A stretch of 64,000 nucleotides of DNA from an uncultured Chlorobiaceae bacterium. GTDB taxonomy: Bacteria > Bacteroidota > Chlorobiia > Chlorobiales > Chlorobiaceae. Below the pieces are notes generated by a model that did no database searches, was not told where the DNA came from, and saw nothing but the letters and a program-made list of their open reading frames with translations. Positions 1 to 8,015 of the stretch are shown here, one piece after another. Made by a program: the position numbers and the translations under genes. The stretch lies in NCBI GenBank assembly GCA_903820085.1, contig CAIJGA010000001.1:1-64000 (forward strand), written 5' to 3'. Position 1 is the first letter of the stretch, and every line of letters begins with the position of its first letter.

Positions 1-100
1 AAAAACAACAACCGCATGACGGTATGAAATTCAATCCTGCCATCCATCATCGCAAATCCATACGCATTCAGGGTTATGATTATGCGCATCATCATTATCC

Positions 101-128
101 GTAGGGGCGTATTGCAATACGCCCCTAC
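101..128. repeat. REP-like perfect palindrome, copy 1
   Basis: A 14+14 bp perfect inverted repeat, GTAGGGGCGTATTG followed directly by its reverse complement. A second copy at 346-373 has a degraded right arm (CCCCCCAC instead of CCCCTAC). A third, expanded version lies at 540-582 inside the transposase remnant. RAYT enzymes are known to recognise such REP palindromes, so it is probably the substrate of the element nearby. Confidence 0.8.
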
Positions 129-210
129 ACGGCATACGCAACGACACGACACACACCCACACGGCATACGCAACGACACGACACACACCAACACGGCATA
201 CGCAACGACA
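129..210. repeat. Short tandem array, 32-bp unit
   Basis: Three units beginning ACGGCATACGCAACGACA start at 129, 161 and 193, an exact 32-bp period; the third is cut short. A second small array lies at 375-423 with units starting at 375 and 405 (30-bp period). The units abut the palindrome, so they have probably grown by slippage next to it. There are no unique spacers, so this is not a CRISPR array. Confidence 0.8.
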
Positions 211-268
211 ATCATCCCATAATTTTTGTAATATCATATTGATGTAAAAACAACAACCGCATGACGGT

Positions 269-817
269 ATGAAATTCAATCCTGCCATCCATCATCGCAA
301 ATCCATACGCATTCAGGGTTATGATTATGCGCATCATCATTATCCGTAGGGGCGTATTGCAATACGCCCCCCACACGGCATACGCAACGACACGACACAC
401 CTACACGGCATACGCAACGACAACCCTTTCGGCATCGTTGTCGGCGATGCGTGGCAAAACACACCGTTCATAAGACCAGGCATATTATTAGATGAATTTG
501 TCATCATGCCAAACCATATTCATGGCATCATCATTATCCGTAGGGGCGCATTGCGTACGGGCGTATTGCAATACGCCCCTACAATATCGTTTCAATCACC
601 ATCGCAAACGATAGGTGCCATCATTCGCGGGTTCAAATCATCAACCACAAAACAGATCAATCAAATGCGCAGGAAACCGGGATTACCGGTCTGGCAACGA
701 AATTATCACGAACATATTATTCGGAATGAAGAGGAATTGCATCGGATAAGGGAATATATTATCACCAATGCCCAAAACTGGGTCAACGATATCCATTTTA
801 TGAAGATTAGTAAATAG
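269..817 (+). pseudogene. Degenerate REP-associated tyrosine transposase (RAYT, Y1/HUH family)
   Basis: The ATG at 269 opens a peptide starting MKFNPAIHHRKSIRIQGYDY, the usual RAYT N-terminus. It stops after about 25 codons, exactly where the palindrome and tandem units sit. Similarity resumes near 424 and continues from an internal ATG at 506 for 103 residues to the stop at 817. That part keeps the HUH metal motif (MPNHIHG) and the C-terminal block WQRNYHEHII...IREYII with its tyrosine. The normal middle of the N-terminal half (the GVYFVTICT region) is gone. Intact RAYTs are about 170-220 residues, so this is a deletion derivative that cannot be a full enzyme. The 103-codon piece could still be translated, but I see no sign that it works. 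Confidence 0.8.
540..582. repeat. REP-like palindrome embedded in RAYT reading frame
   Basis: GTAGGGGCGCATTGC, a short GTAC joint, then GGGCGTATTG and its complement ending CGCCCCTAC. It lies between the HUH motif and the C-terminal block and keeps the frame open, adding roughly the residues RRGALRTGVLQYAP. It shares the sequence ATCATCATTATCC just upstream with the other two copies, so it could have served as the recombination site for the upstream deletion and duplication. Confidence 0.75.
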
Positions 818-840
818 CGTACCAAAAGGAGACGCACGAT

Positions 841-1302
841 ATGACAAGCTCCCGTATTTCTTTTTTGCTCGCGCTTTTCACCACAGGAATTCTTGCGGCA
901 GGTGCACAGGCTGATGTGCGCAATGAAGTCATTTCAACAAAAAACGCGCCGGCAGCGATTGGGCCCTACTCACAGGCAATCCGATCTGGAAACATGCTCT
1001 TCCTCTCCGGACAGATCCCAATTGACCCAGAGAGCAATCAGGCGATAGCTGATGAGACTATTGAGAAGCAGACGAAACTCGTCATCGAAAATCTGCGTGC
1101 AGTTCTGGAGGCGAACGGCATGACAATCGTTGATGTTGTTTCAACACAGGTCTTCATGAAGGATCTGAATGAATTTTCCCGCATGAATGCCATCTATGGG
1201 AGCTACTTCAACGAGAAGCCTCCAGCACGTACAACGGTAGAAGTGGCCCGCCTGCCGAGGGATGTAAAGATAGAGATAGCCGCCATAGCCATAAAGAAAT
1301 AA
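841..1302 (+). CDS. Exported RidA/YjgF/UK114-family protein
   Basis: 153 residues. Residues 26-153 form a complete RidA domain with the block IGPYSQAI, the substrate-binding arginine (R130 in PPARTTVEVA) and E145 in the final KIEIAAIA strand. RidA enzymes hydrolyse reactive enamine/imine intermediates released by PLP enzymes. Unusually, residues 1-24 look like a Sec signal peptide (hydrophobic FLLALFTTGILAAG, cleavage after AQA), so the protein is probably periplasmic, where the usual RidA substrates are not expected. A strong AGGAGA ribosome site at 827-832 fixes the start. It stands alone after the transposase remnant. The family assignment is firm; the role outside the cytoplasm is unknown. 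Confidence 0.9.
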   Translation: MTSSRISFLLALFTTGILAAGAQADVRNEVISTKNAPAAIGPYSQAIRSGNMLFLSGQIPIDPESNQAIADETIEKQTKLVIENLRAVLEANGMTIVDVVSTQVFMKDLNEFSRMNAIYGSYFNEKPPARTTVEVARLPRDVKIEIAAIAIKK

Positions 1303-1320
1303 AGTTCATGACTTACGCAG

Positions 1321-1503
1321 ATGAAAAAAACGAAAATCAAAACAACGTTGTGCAAGATTGACAAGCACGATATGGAAGAACGTATGGATACGATCATGAA
1401 GTTGGTTGCCGAACCACACTATCTTTGCGGCAAGTGTGCAAGAGTGGCAAAAAAGAAAACATATCTTTGCAAACCGGTCAAAATCAAATCTGGCATTGTT
1501 TAG
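1321..1503 (+). CDS. Small Lys/Cys-rich hypothetical protein
   Basis: A 60-residue basic protein beginning 18 bp after the ridA-like stop, probably in the same transcript. It has four cysteines: C11, a CGKC pair at about 36-39, and C50 in YLCKPV. This spacing could bind a metal such as zinc. No signal peptide or membrane segment is visible. I do not recognise a named family. The strongly coding-like composition and position make a real gene likely, but no function can be assigned. Confidence 0.6.
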   Translation: MKKTKIKTTLCKIDKHDMEERMDTIMKLVAEPHYLCGKCARVAKKKTYLCKPVKIKSGIV

Positions 1504-1632
1504 CTGATGGACTTAGTGCGTCAGGCATAGAGACCCGATAACCCATTCATCCAAGCCGCCCCATTGCATCAAATGCTTTTATTATGTACACTACTACGCT
1601 TTTTTACCTCAAAATACGGACAGGCATGACCC

Positions 1633-3372
1633 ATGAATATTGACCGGCGCCTCTTTCAGTTACTTAAAGAAGAACGGACGCCGTTTATCTTTTCGATCAT
1701 ATCAGGAATCCTTGCAGCAGGAATGCTCATTGCTCAGGCTTATTACCTCAGTCAGGTTATCGACAGCGCCTTTATTCAGAAAAGCAGCATGGAGAGGCTC
1801 CTGTTGCCGCTTGGCCTCTTTGCGCTCTTCAGCACCCTTCGGATGGCCTTCAACTGGTTCTCCCATACCGAAGCAAATCGTGGCACGCTGATTATCCGCG
1901 AAAAAGTTTTCACCCGACTTACCAGCACGGTCGGCGCTCTCGGACCAATTTATGCAAAATCAGTACAGAGCGGACGGCTCAGCACCACCCTCCTGAAGGG
2001 GGTTGAAGCACTCGACGCCTATTACAGCCAATATATCCCGCAGATCTTTTTTGCCCTCTTTACACCGCTCCTGATCGCCGGCACCATTTTGCCCGGCGAC
2101 CCGATTTCCGGCGGCATTCTGCTCATCACCGCACCGCTTATACCGCTCTTTATGATCCTGATCGGTAAATCGGCCAGCGCCATAACTGAAAAGCAGTGGA
2201 AAACCATGAGCCGGATGAGCGGTTTCTTCCTTGATGTACTGCAAGGACTGCCGACCCTGAAACTTTTTGCACAGAGCCGGCGTCAGCATGATGCCATTGA
2301 AAAGTCCGGCGAAAGCTTCCGCCACGCCACCATGCGCGTCCTGAAAGTGGCTTTTCTCTCTTCCCTGACGCTTGAGCTGGTGGGCACCATCGGTACAGCC
2401 ATCATTGCCGTCGGCATCGGGCTTCGCCTGATGGCCGGCCATCTCACCTTTCAGCACGCGCTCTTTGTGCTGATACTGACACCGGACTTCTATCTCCCGT
2501 TGCGCCAGCTCGGCACCAAATTTCATGCCGGTATGGAGGGTGTCAGCGCCTCCAAGGAGATCTTTGCCATTCTTGACCAGAGTGTTCCCGCTCCCGTGCA
2601 TCAGACAACCATTGCCGTGCAGGAGAGTGCCGGAAAAAGACCGATACTCTTTACCGACGTCAGCTACACCTATCCCGGAAGCCAGCGGCCAGCGCTTGAA
2701 GGAATCAATGCGGCCATTCCTGCCGGAAAAACCACGGCCATCATCGGCCCGAGCGGTGCAGGAAAAAGCACCATGATAAACCTGCTCCTCCGCTTTCAGG
2801 AGCCGGGAGCAGGTTGCATCACCATCGACGGCAAGCCGATTCACTCCATCCCGCTTGAAGCATGGCACAGCCAGATTTCATGGGTTCCGCAACACCCTTA
2901 CCTCTTCAACGCCTCTTTGAGGGAGAATATTCTCCTTGCACGGCCGGAGGCTTCAGCAGAAGAGATGGAGAGTGCCCTGAAGAAAACCGGCCTTACCTCC
3001 TTTGTAGGATCTCTGCCTCAGGGACTTGAGACCATGATCGGCGAACAGGGGGCACGGCTAAGCGGAGGAGAGGCGCAGCGGGTGGCACTTGCACGCGCAT
3101 TCCTGAAAAACGCCCCGCTCCTGGTGCTCGACGAACCAACCTCACACACCGATCCGGAGCTTGAAGCGGCACTACGCAGTTCCATCCAGGAACTGATGAA
3201 AGGGAGAACGACCGTTATCATTGCCCACCGGCTCGAAACCATACGATCCGCCGAAAAGATTATTGTCATCAGCCAGGGGAAAATCACCCAGTGCGGAACA
3301 CACGAGGAGCTGATCGCCAACGAAGGCTTCTACCACGATTCCCTGCTTCTGCAACAGGAGAAACACTCATGA
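1633..3372 (+). CDS. cydD: CydD, thiol/reductant ABC exporter subunit
   Basis: 579 residues: an N-terminal six-helix membrane domain (about 1-310) and a C-terminal ATPase. Walker A GPSGAGKST starts near residue 372, the signature LSGGEAQRVALARA near 476, and Walker B LLVLDEPTSHTD near 496. CydDC is a heterodimeric inner-membrane exporter that in E. coli moves cysteine/glutathione or haem-related cargo and is needed for assembly of cytochrome bd and periplasmic c-type cytochromes. The stop overlaps the cydC start (ATGA at 3369), so the two are translationally coupled. No cydAB oxidase genes are in the window. Subunit naming rests on gene order and the paired organisation; other type I exporters are less likely. 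Confidence 0.85.
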   Translation: MNIDRRLFQLLKEERTPFIFSIISGILAAGMLIAQAYYLSQVIDSAFIQKSSMERLLLPLGLFALFSTLRMAFNWFSHTEANRGTLIIREKVFTRLTSTVGALGPIYAKSVQSGRLSTTLLKGVEALDAYYSQYIPQIFFALFTPLLIAGTILPGDPISGGILLITAPLIPLFMILIGKSASAITEKQWKTMSRMSGFFLDVLQGLPTLKLFAQSRRQHDAIEKSGESFRHATMRVLKVAFLSSLTLELVGTIGTAIIAVGIGLRLMAGHLTFQHALFVLILTPDFYLPLRQLGTKFHAGMEGVSASKEIFAILDQSVPAPVHQTTIAVQESAGKRPILFTDVSYTYPGSQRPALEGINAAIPAGKTTAIIGPSGAGKSTMINLLLRFQEPGAGCITIDGKPIHSIPLEAWHSQISWVPQHPYLFNASLRENILLARPEASAEEMESALKKTGLTSFVGSLPQGLETMIGEQGARLSGGEAQRVALARAFLKNAPLLVLDEPTSHTDPELEAALRSSIQELMKGRTTVIIAHRLETIRSAEKIIVISQGKITQCGTHEELIANEGFYHDSLLLQQEKHS

Positions 3373-5093
3373 AAACCCTCTTTCGCCTGACCGGACTGGT
3401 CAAGCCATACTTCTTCTGGATGGCCTTGGCGGCACTTATCGGCTTTGCCACAACCGGCAGCGGCATCGGACTCCTGATGACCTCCGCCTACATCATCGCA
3501 AAAGCAGCCCTGCAACCGCCGATGGTCACCCTTCAGCTCGGTATCGCGGGAGTACGTTTTTTCGGCCTTGCACGCGGAATATTCCGCTACGCTGAACGGC
3601 TCATCTCCCACAACATCACCTTCAAGATTCTTGCAAAACTGCGTCTCTGGTTTTATGACGCCATTGAGCCCCTTGCTCCGGCACGCCTCATGCACTTCAA
3701 GAGCGGCGACTTGCTGCAACGGGTTATTGACGACATCCAGAGCCTCGAAAACATCTACACCAGAGTGCTTGGCCCCCCGCTCACCGCGCTGCTGGTCGCC
3801 GCACTGATGTGGTTTCTCCTTGGCATCTATTCCATGCAGGCAGCGGTGCTCATCCTCTGTTTTCACACCCTTGCAGGCATCGGCGTTCCGCTCCTCACCC
3901 GGCAGTTGAGCCGGGGCGTTCAGGTAGGCATCATGAATCACAAGGCAGAGCAGCAGGTACTGGCGCTTGACCTCTTTCAGGGCATCGGAGAGCTGCAACT
4001 CTACGGCAAAATGCCGGCACACCTTGCTGCCATGCAGAGTGCCGAAACCGGCAAGCTCCAGCTCCAGAGAAAAAACGCCATCATCGAAGGGTTGCACGAA
4101 TCGCTCACCGGCCTCCTCATGAACGGTGCCCTTATCGCCATTCTCTGGGCGCTCATTCCCTCCATCTCCACCGGCGCGGTCAACGGAATTTCCCTCACCG
4201 TCATCACCCTCGCCGTCATGGCCTCGTTCGAGCCTTTTCTCCCGCTGCCTTCCTCCCTGAAGCACCTCGAAGCCGACCGGCACGCAGGAGAACGCCTCTT
4301 TGAAATTCTTGATGCCAAACCGGAGACCGTCGCCCCTGCCTCTCCCCTGCCGTTTCCGGGAGAGCACACCATTCAGGCAGAGCAACTCAGTTTTACCTAC
4401 CCCGGCAGCATCACAAAAGCCCTCAACAACCTCACCTTCACGGTTCTTCCCGGTGAGCATATCGCCATCGTAGGTCCAAGCGGAGCAGGAAAATCGACTA
4501 TAACCTCCCTCTTCATGCGCTTCTGGAACAGCAATGAGGGGAGCATCTCCATCGGCGGCCACAACATCAGCCGCTTCGATCCTGAAGAGCTTCGTCGCAA
4601 CATCGCCCTCGTCTCGCAGCGAACCTACCTCTTCGCCGAAACCATCCGCGAAAACCTGACCCTTGCCGCTCCGGAGTCTACCGATGACGATCTCATAAAA
4701 GCACTCACTGACGCCGGGCTCAGCCACTTCACCTCCAAGCTTGACGAATGGTGCGGCCAGCATGGCATGAAACTCAGCGGAGGAGAACGCCAGCGTATCG
4801 CCATCGCCCGAATCCTGCTGCAGCAAGCGCCCATCATGATTCTCGATGAAGCAACAGCCAACCTCGACGGAGTAACAGAGAGAGAGGTGAGCAAGACCCT
4901 GAACGCTATCAGTGCGGGAAAGACGCTGATAACGATTACGCACCGGCTAAAGGCAATGGAGCAATACGATCGGATTCTTGTGCTTGAAAAGGGAATAATT
5001 GTTGAGCAGGGTATGCACGGGGAGCTGATGGCCGGGAACGGGCTTTACCGGAGAATGTGGGAGTTGCAGCATGTGGCGGAGATCGCGGGGTGA
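3369..5093 (+). CDS. cydC: CydC, thiol/reductant ABC exporter subunit
   Basis: 574 residues from the ATG at 3369; an upstream in-frame ATG at 3291 would overlap cydD by 82 bases and is less likely. The membrane domain starts MKTLFRLTGLVKPYFFWMAL, with the AYIIAKAALQPP stretch typical of CydC. The ATPase domain has GPSGAGKST (from about residue 370), LSGGERQRIAIARI and IMILDEATANLD. It is the partner of CydD, and the one-base-overlapping start implies coordinated synthesis. About 165 bp with an AT-rich inverted repeat separate it from bciB. Confidence 0.85.
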   Translation: MKTLFRLTGLVKPYFFWMALAALIGFATTGSGIGLLMTSAYIIAKAALQPPMVTLQLGIAGVRFFGLARGIFRYAERLISHNITFKILAKLRLWFYDAIEPLAPARLMHFKSGDLLQRVIDDIQSLENIYTRVLGPPLTALLVAALMWFLLGIYSMQAAVLILCFHTLAGIGVPLLTRQLSRGVQVGIMNHKAEQQVLALDLFQGIGELQLYGKMPAHLAAMQSAETGKLQLQRKNAIIEGLHESLTGLLMNGALIAILWALIPSISTGAVNGISLTVITLAVMASFEPFLPLPSSLKHLEADRHAGERLFEILDAKPETVAPASPLPFPGEHTIQAEQLSFTYPGSITKALNNLTFTVLPGEHIAIVGPSGAGKSTITSLFMRFWNSNEGSISIGGHNISRFDPEELRRNIALVSQRTYLFAETIRENLTLAAPESTDDDLIKALTDAGLSHFTSKLDEWCGQHGMKLSGGERQRIAIARILLQQAPIMILDEATANLDGVTEREVSKTLNAISAGKTLITITHRLKAMEQYDRILVLEKGIIVEQGMHGELMAGNGLYRRMWELQHVAEIAG

Positions 5094-5164
5094 GATGCCA
5101 TCAAGAAATAACCATTCTTTATGACTATTCCGATGAATGCGCTTCCGAATAGTTCAGCCAGAAC

Positions 5165-5219
5165 GAAATATAAAACCACGGATGGGCGCTATGAGTGCCG
5201 GAACTTCTTTTTATATTTC
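5165..5219. terminator. AT-rich inverted repeat after cydC
   Basis: The arms GAAATATAAAA (5165-5175) and TTTTATATTTC (5209-5219) are perfect complements and enclose a smaller GGCGC/GTGCC hairpin. It lies between cydC and bciB. It may end the cydDC transcript or act in the bciB leader; the sequence does not decide which. Confidence 0.35.
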
Positions 5220-5257
5220 ATCCTTTGACATGAAAAGGTAGTAATTTTTGTGCCGCA

Positions 5258-6526
5258 ATGGAAGGCTTGATCAAGAACAGCACCACCAGCAGGGATACAG
5301 GCTTTGCTGAAAGGGAAGAAAAACAGCGGCAAAACGAGCTCTGCAGTTCATGCGGACTTTGCTCCATTCAGGCCTGGCCGGTTACAGAGAGCGTCAGCAG
5401 TTGCGTGTTTACAAACGGCTGGCTCGGAGAGAGGGAGAAAAAGCTTTTCGGGCGTGAACGAAGCCTGGATAATCCGGTGGAGATGCGTTTTGGCATAACG
5501 CTTGAGCGCTTTACGGCTCAACTGAAAAACCCGCTGCCCGGTTCGCAGTGGAGCGGCATCATTACCCGTATGGCCATGAGGGCTTGCGAAGAGCAGCTTG
5601 TTGAAGGGGTCATATCGCTGCAGCACACCCCCGGCCATCATTTTTTCTCTCAGCCAGTGCTGGCATGGAGCCTTGATGACATCTACGCAACAAGGGGCAA
5701 CAAGCCGGTGCTCTCGCCGGTGCTATCATCCCTTGAGAGTGCATATCGTCTGGGGATGAAAAAAGTTATGGTCATCGGTGCGGCCTGCCATCTGCATACA
5801 ATGCGGAATTTTCAGGAGCAACACGAATACCTCCGGGGGATGGAAATCCTGACCATAGGGATTCCCTGCGTTGACAATGTCGCGCGGTCAAAATGGCCGT
5901 GGATTCTGAAACGAATGTCGAAATCGCCCGACACCGCCTGCCATATGGAGTTCATGCAGGATTTCAGGATTCACATCCGCCACCTTGACGGCAGTGTTGA
6001 AAAAGTTCCTTTCTTCAGCCTTCCGGAAGAGCTGTCTGATCCTTCTATCTTCCCGCCTGCATGCATGAGCTGCTTTGACTATCTCAACAGCCTTGCCGAC
6101 ATTACCGTGGGCTATATCGGTGCGAAACTGCTGCCGAGGCAAAAGAGGCAGTGGATTCTGGTACGAACGGAAACAGGGCAACGACTGCTGAAGCTGATCG
6201 AAGAAGAACTTGAACGGTTTCCGGAATCGGGCAAGTGGGAGTGCCGCTCGTTTGTCCAGAACACTACAAAGCGCATCATCGAGAGCATGAAGGAAACGCA
6301 TAAAGAGTATTCGCCAAATAGCAGGATTCCGCTCTGGCTAGGCAACCTGCTTGCAGGAGCGCTTGGCATGATCGGGCCGAAAGGGGTAGGGTTTGCCCAC
6401 TACTCGGTTGATTTTCACTTGATCAGGCACTACTACTATGTCAAATTCCGCCATCCGGAAAAGCTTGAAAAGCTGGTGCCGCGACATGTCAGGGTTATCC
6501 TTGCAGAGTACGGGCTTCCCCTTTAA
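5258..6526 (+). CDS. bciB: BciB-type ferredoxin-dependent 8-vinyl (divinyl chlorophyllide) reductase
   Basis: 422 residues of the FrhB (F420 hydrogenase/dehydrogenase beta subunit) family. An N-terminal cysteine cluster (C29, C32, C35, C49) should bind an iron-sulfur centre. The blocks [32 protein letters not shown] and [10 protein letters not shown] closely resemble cyanobacterial BciB (Slr1923), as I recall that sequence. BciB reduces the 8-vinyl group of divinyl (proto)chlorophyllide using ferredoxin and FAD on the way to (bacterio)chlorophyll. The same family gave rise to plant 7-hydroxymethyl chlorophyll a reductase, so a C7-group reduction is an alternative. It converges with the SDR at 6539, with 12 bp between the stops. 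Confidence 0.85.
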   Translation: MEGLIKNSTTSRDTGFAEREEKQRQNELCSSCGLCSIQAWPVTESVSSCVFTNGWLGEREKKLFGRERSLDNPVEMRFGITLERFTAQLKNPLPGSQWSGIITRMAMRACEEQLVEGVISLQHTPGHHFFSQPVLAWSLDDIYATRGNKPVLSPVLSSLESAYRLGMKKVMVIGAACHLHTMRNFQEQHEYLRGMEILTIGIPCVDNVARSKWPWILKRMSKSPDTACHMEFMQDFRIHIRHLDGSVEKVPFFSLPEELSDPSIFPPACMSCFDYLNSLADITVGYIGAKLLPRQKRQWILVRTETGQRLLKLIEEELERFPESGKWECRSFVQNTTKRIIESMKETHKEYSPNSRIPLWLGNLLAGALGMIGPKGVGFAHYSVDFHLIRHYYYVKFRHPEKLEKLVPRHVRVILAEYGLPL

Positions 6527-6538
6527 AGCAAGACTACT

Positions 6539-7324
6539 TCATGAGAAGAGGTTCCGTTTCCGGAACGGAGCAACCAGAATCTTTCGTATCATTCTTGGTT
6601 TGCTAAGCCATCTGATTTTAGGGGATTGGGCTGTTGCAGCAAGAATCTTTTCGGTGAGAAAAGGGGCAACAGTCTCAACCTCATCAGCCATGATATTGAA
6701 AAACTTCTTTTTTTTCAGACTTTCCGCTGAACCGTCACTGACCGTACGGAGAAGCATGTCGGTCACCACCATGCCCGGACTAAGCACACCGACCTGCACT
6801 GAAGTACCGCGTGCTTCGTGGGCAAAAGAGCGGGTAAAGTAGGTAACCGCACATTTGGTCGTGCCGTAAATGGTCATGCCATCAAGCATAAACCCTTCAC
6901 TGCCCAGCCCCTCCATATTGAAAATTTTCCCTCCGCCCTGCTCCTTCATCCGCTGGAACGCAATAATCGTGCCTGCAACAGCACCGTCAATATTGACCCT
7001 GAGCACCCGGCTGAGTTCACCATAATCAACTTCCCATGCGCTCTTCATCTCATGGCCGATACCGGCATTGTTGATCCAGATATCAACACGACCAAAACGG
7101 CTGACCGCTTCGTCATAGAGCCGTACGACATCATCCCGGCTGCTGATATCGGCTGAAACAGCGGACAGATGTTCAGGGTAGCCTTGAAGCTGCTCCATGG
7201 CTTTTCGGGTGCTTTCAGGGGAGCATCCATTAATCACCACGTTGCAGCCTCTCTCAAGAAAGCAACGCGCAAGGCCAAAACCTATGCCTCGGGTACTGCC
7301 GGTAATGACAACGGTTGTTCCCAT
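6539..7324 (-). CDS. SDR oxidoreductase resembling chlorophyll b reductase (NYC1/NOL)
   Basis: 261 residues, classical short-chain dehydrogenase: TGSTRGIG at 9-15 for NAD(P)H, NNAG at 85-88, and the catalytic YxxxK at Y153/K157 (YGTTK). Several blocks look like plant NOL/NYC1: VDIWINNAG, GGKIFNMEGLGS, LSPGMVVTDMLL, and the tail FFNIMADEVETVAPFL. NOL/NYC1 reduce the 7-formyl group of chlorophyll b. Green sulfur bacteria make no chlorophyll b, but some make bacteriochlorophyll e, which has a 7-formyl group. A role in tetrapyrrole chemistry is therefore an inference supported by the facing bciB gene. A generic SDR function remains possible. Confidence 0.75.
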   Translation of the reverse strand: MGTTVVITGSTRGIGFGLARCFLERGCNVVINGCSPESTRKAMEQLQGYPEHLSAVSADISSRDDVVRLYDEAVSRFGRVDIWINNAGIGHEMKSAWEVDYGELSRVLRVNIDGAVAGTIIAFQRMKEQGGGKIFNMEGLGSEGFMLDGMTIYGTTKCAVTYFTRSFAHEARGTSVQVGVLSPGMVVTDMLLRTVSDGSAESLKKKKFFNIMADEVETVAPFLTEKILAATAQSPKIRWLSKPRMIRKILVAPFRKRNLFS

Positions 7325-7419
7325 GTTACTGATTCCATCTTCTAACGTTATCTCTCCAAGGTTTTAACCAGTCACGGCCGCCAATGGCAACAGGATGGTC
7401 TTTCAAACAATATTAACAC

Positions 7420-7944
7420 TTACTGTTGTTTTTTGCCCAGATAGCGAAGCCTGGCCGTATCGAAGCCGAGTGTTGCCGCTTTTGCCACCAACGCTTTGAG
7501 TTGCGTCTGCTCCATAACAGAATCTTTCGATAAAATCCAGAAATATGACTTGTCACGGCCGCACACCATCGCCCAGCGATACCCGGCCCTGTCAAGATCT
7601 ATTACATTGTAGCTCGCGTAAAAAGGGCCGAAAAAGGAGACCTTCAGCGCGCCTTGAGTGGTATTTTTATCATCGACGAAAACGCCACGGCCCTGAATGG
7701 TTTTCCATTTCTTGTTTTTCAGGTCATACCCCTGGTTCACCACTTTGACACTGCCATCTGCGGCAAGCGAATAGGTTGCCGATACCGGATCAAGCTCCTT
7801 TTCGAACCGATTGTCAAGACGGACAATTTCATGCCAGGTACCGAGATAACGATTGAGAGAAAAATTATCAACAACCGTGATTCCCTGCGGAACACCGGTA
7901 CATCCTGCAAGCAGGATAAAGAGAAGCAATAACAGTTTTTTCAT
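7420..7944 (-). CDS. blc: Bacterial lipocalin lipoprotein (Blc-like)
   Basis: 174 residues. The signal sequence ends in the lipobox LLAGC with C15 as the lipidated residue. It is followed by the lipocalin motif YLGTWHEIVR (about 33-42), where the family has GxW, and the second conserved block YNVIDLD...YRWAMVCG. Blc lipocalins sit in the outer membrane and bind fatty acids or lysophospholipids, often under envelope stress. It lies downstream of the CDF transporter gene on the same strand with a 71-bp gap, so they may be co-transcribed. Confidence 0.88.
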   Translation of the reverse strand: MKKLLLLLFILLAGCTGVPQGITVVDNFSLNRYLGTWHEIVRLDNRFEKELDPVSATYSLAADGSVKVVNQGYDLKNKKWKTIQGRGVFVDDKNTTQGALKVSFFGPFYASYNVIDLDRAGYRWAMVCGRDKSYFWILSKDSVMEQTQLKALVAKAATLGFDTARLRYLGKKQQ

Positions 7945-8015
7945 CAGCGGATTCTGGTTAAATCAAAAATATACATCAGCATTGCGCAAATTCTCAGCAA
8001 AATAAATGATTACCG

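Larger units (their letters stand above)
1..404. repeat. Imperfect direct duplication carrying RAYT 5' end and palindrome
   Basis: Bases 1 to about 160 are repeated almost exactly from 246 to about 404 (offset 245, with one extra base in the second copy near 370). Each copy holds the same 5' coding fragment (ATG at 24 and at 269), the palindrome that begins GTAGGGGCG, and then ACGGCATACG units. Bases 211-245 lie between the copies. Because position 1 is the window edge, the duplication may begin further left. It looks like a tandem duplication of the front end of a transposase gene. Confidence 0.85.

Noticed and set aside
129-423. Short regular repeats that could suggest a CRISPR array
   Set aside because: Units abut directly with no unique spacers, and no cas gene is present.
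1960-2868. 302-codon minus-strand frame opposite cydD
   Set aside because: Antisense to a well-matched ABC exporter, with no recognisable domain.
3330-4943. Long open frame on the minus strand opposite cydC (537 codons)
   Set aside because: It is a shadow of the cydC coding sequence. The product is Gly/Glu/His rich without domains, while the plus strand encodes all ABC motifs.
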